Of a DNA stretch of 45,956 bases, positions 44,936 to 45,956 are shown one piece after another. Both the position numbers and the translations under genes were made by a program. The stretch is from positions 1 through 45,956 of the forward strand of contig CAJBKE010000042.1 in the NCBI GenBank assembly GCA_903953565.1. Direction: 5' to 3'. The notes beneath the pieces are model-generated. The model ran no database searches. It was not told where the DNA came from and saw nothing but the letters and a program-made list of their open reading frames with translations. Source of the stretch: an uncultured Verrucomicrobiota bacterium. GTDB taxonomy: Bacteria > Verrucomicrobiota > Verrucomicrobiia > Chthoniobacterales > JACTMZ01. The stretch's first letter is position 1. Each line of letters opens with the position of its first letter.

Positions 44936-45898
44936 ATGTCTGCCCCCGCTGCCTCGCCGCTCCGGCGTCTCGTCAACTTCATCGACAGCGATCATTTCGT
45001 GGGCGATCCGGAGGTGATCCGCAACCAACCCGAGCGCATGGAGTGGGGCCGTCTCGTGCCCTTCATTATTCTGCACCTCGGCTGCCTCGGGGTCATTTGG
45101 GCCGGTTGGAGCTGGGTGGCGGTGGCCACCGCGGTATTCCTTTATTTCGGACGCATGTTCCTCGTCACCGGTTTCTACCACCGCTATTTCAGCCACAAGA
45201 CGTTCCAGATCTCGCGGGCCGGACAATTCATCGCGGCGTTTCTCGGTCTAACCTGCACCCAGCGCGGTCCGCTCTGGTGGGCGTGGGTCCATCGTCATCA
45301 CCACAAACATTCCGACGAGGAGGATGATTTCCATTCCCCCGGCGTGCAGGGCTTTCTCTGGTCGCACATCGGCTGGATCACCAGCAGTTGCAATTTCCCG
45401 ACCGACTACTCGCGGATCAAAGACCTCGCCAAGTATCCCGAGTTGGTTTTCCTCAACCGCTTCGACCTCATTGGTCCCGTCTTCCTCGCCGTCGTCATGC
45501 TCGGCTGGGGCTGGATACTGCAGGTCTTTGTCCCCGCGCTCGGCACTTCTCCGCTGCAGATGCTGGTCTGGGGATTTTTCATCAGCACGACCTTCCTCTT
45601 CCACGGGACGTCCTGCATCAATTCGCTGGCCCACGTGCTCGGCCGCAAGCGTTATGACACGCATGACGATAGCCGCAACAGCATGATCCTCGCCTTTATC
45701 ACGCTGGGCGAGGGCTGGCACAACAACCACCATCGCTATCAAGCGGCGGCGCGCCAGGGTTTCTACTGGTGGGAGTTCGATCCGACCTACTACATGCTGA
45801 AAGTCCTCTCGTGTCTCGGGATCATCAAAAACCTGCGCCCCGTGCCCGAGTCGGCTTACCGCGAGGAGGAGCAGATCGGCGGGCGGGTTTCAGCGTGA
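44936..45898 (+). CDS. Acyl-CoA/fatty acid desaturase (delta-9 type)
   Basis: 320-aa membrane di-iron desaturase that introduces a cis double bond into fatty acyl chains. The three histidine boxes are intact: HRYFSH (82-87), HRHHHKH (119-125) and HNNHH (262-266), with extra His in LFHGTSCINSLAH. About four transmembrane helices lie at roughly 40-60, 63-78, 178-200 and 205-222. The pattern and length match stearoyl-CoA-type desaturases rather than the soluble acyl-ACP type. It begins 4 nt after parB, an odd partner. A hairpin followed by a T run downstream should end its transcript. Confidence 0.95.
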   Translation: MSAPAASPLRRLVNFIDSDHFVGDPEVIRNQPERMEWGRLVPFIILHLGCLGVIWAGWSWVAVATAVFLYFGRMFLVTGFYHRYFSHKTFQISRAGQFIAAFLGLTCTQRGPLWWAWVHRHHHKHSDEEDDFHSPGVQGFLWSHIGWITSSCNFPTDYSRIKDLAKYPELVFLNRFDLIGPVFLAVVMLGWGWILQVFVPALGTSPLQMLVWGFFISTTFLFHGTSCINSLAHVLGRKRYDTHDDSRNSMILAFITLGEGWHNNHHRYQAAARQGFYWWEFDPTYYMLKVLSCLGIIKNLRPVPESAYREEEQIGGRVSA

Positions 45899-45910
45899 GT
45901 GTCTTTTTGT

Positions 45911-45936
45911 TTGTAGCGGCGGTCTATGACCGTCGG
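45911..45936. repeat. Palindromic intergenic repeat, family 3, copy 2
   Basis: Inverted copy of the repeat at 30-55, matching at 25 of 26 positions. The stem is 45917-45924 with 45928-45935, with a TAT loop and one G-T type mismatch. Here it is the hairpin of the likely terminator of the desaturase gene. Confidence 0.75.
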
Positions 45937-45947
45937 TGCCTTTTTTT
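45917..45947 (+). terminator. Likely Rho-independent terminator after the desaturase gene
   Basis: The GC-rich hairpin (45917-45935) is followed by GTGCC and then a run of seven T's at 45941-45947. It lies 19 nt past the desaturase stop codon. Built from a family-3 palindromic repeat. Confidence 0.65.
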
Positions 45948-45956
45948 ATGTTCCGA

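Overview
This 46 kb window is GC-rich chromosomal DNA with tightly packed, often overlapping (ATGA) genes and no tRNA, rRNA, CRISPR, insertion sequence or prophage that I can recognise. The gene content suggests a Gram-negative member of the Verrucomicrobiota. Reasons are a complete division/cell-wall (dcw) cluster with a fused MurC-MurB enzyme, a very divergent FtsZ, a meso-diaminopimelate type MurE, lipoprotein signals, and families of short palindromic repeats in the spacers. The phylum assignment is inference; no rRNA gene is present to fix it.

Left part (1-11.2 kb): an orphan ABC ATPase; a minus-strand block metF-zwf-opcA-tpiA (folate C1 reduction, NADPH supply through the oxidative pentose phosphate pathway, and glycolysis); a plus-strand block with a tiny membrane protein, an ABC-2 exporter (ATPase and permease) and a TVP38/DedA-like membrane protein; a zinc amidase; and pta on the minus strand.

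Centre (11.2-32.5 kb): the dcw cluster runs mraZ, rsmH, ftsL-like, ftsI, murE, murF, mraY, murD, a LysM membrane-protein gene, ftsW, murG, murC-murB fusion, ddl, ftsQ, ftsA, ftsZ. It is all on one strand, mostly with 1-4 nt overlaps, and clpB follows 18 nt after ftsZ. A promoter overlapped by 10-bp-spaced MraZ boxes precedes mraZ. These genes make lipid II and assemble the septal machinery. The order is the classical E. coli one, with the LysM gene inserted between murD and ftsW and clpB standing where lpxC would be.

Right part (32.5-46 kb): minus-strand cinA and a SirB1/transglutaminase-like gene; a six-gene minus-strand operon (SecD-head-like secreted protein, M23 peptidase, nuoB, nuoC, ribonuclease D, nadC); a plus-strand group of envelope genes (BsuPI-type lipoprotein, L,D-transpeptidase lipoprotein, small membrane protein); a Xer-type recombinase, a DUF4912 protein and a lipoate-ligase-like protein on the minus strand; and parB plus a fatty-acid desaturase on the plus strand.

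The most interesting signals are an FtsZ whose catalytic T7 loop has lost its usual Asn/Asp residues, an extra LysM membrane protein embedded in the dcw cluster, a 67-bp twin-hairpin element found twice in inverted orientation in spacers between convergent genes, and a tryptophan-rich, histone-tail-like DUF4912 protein.
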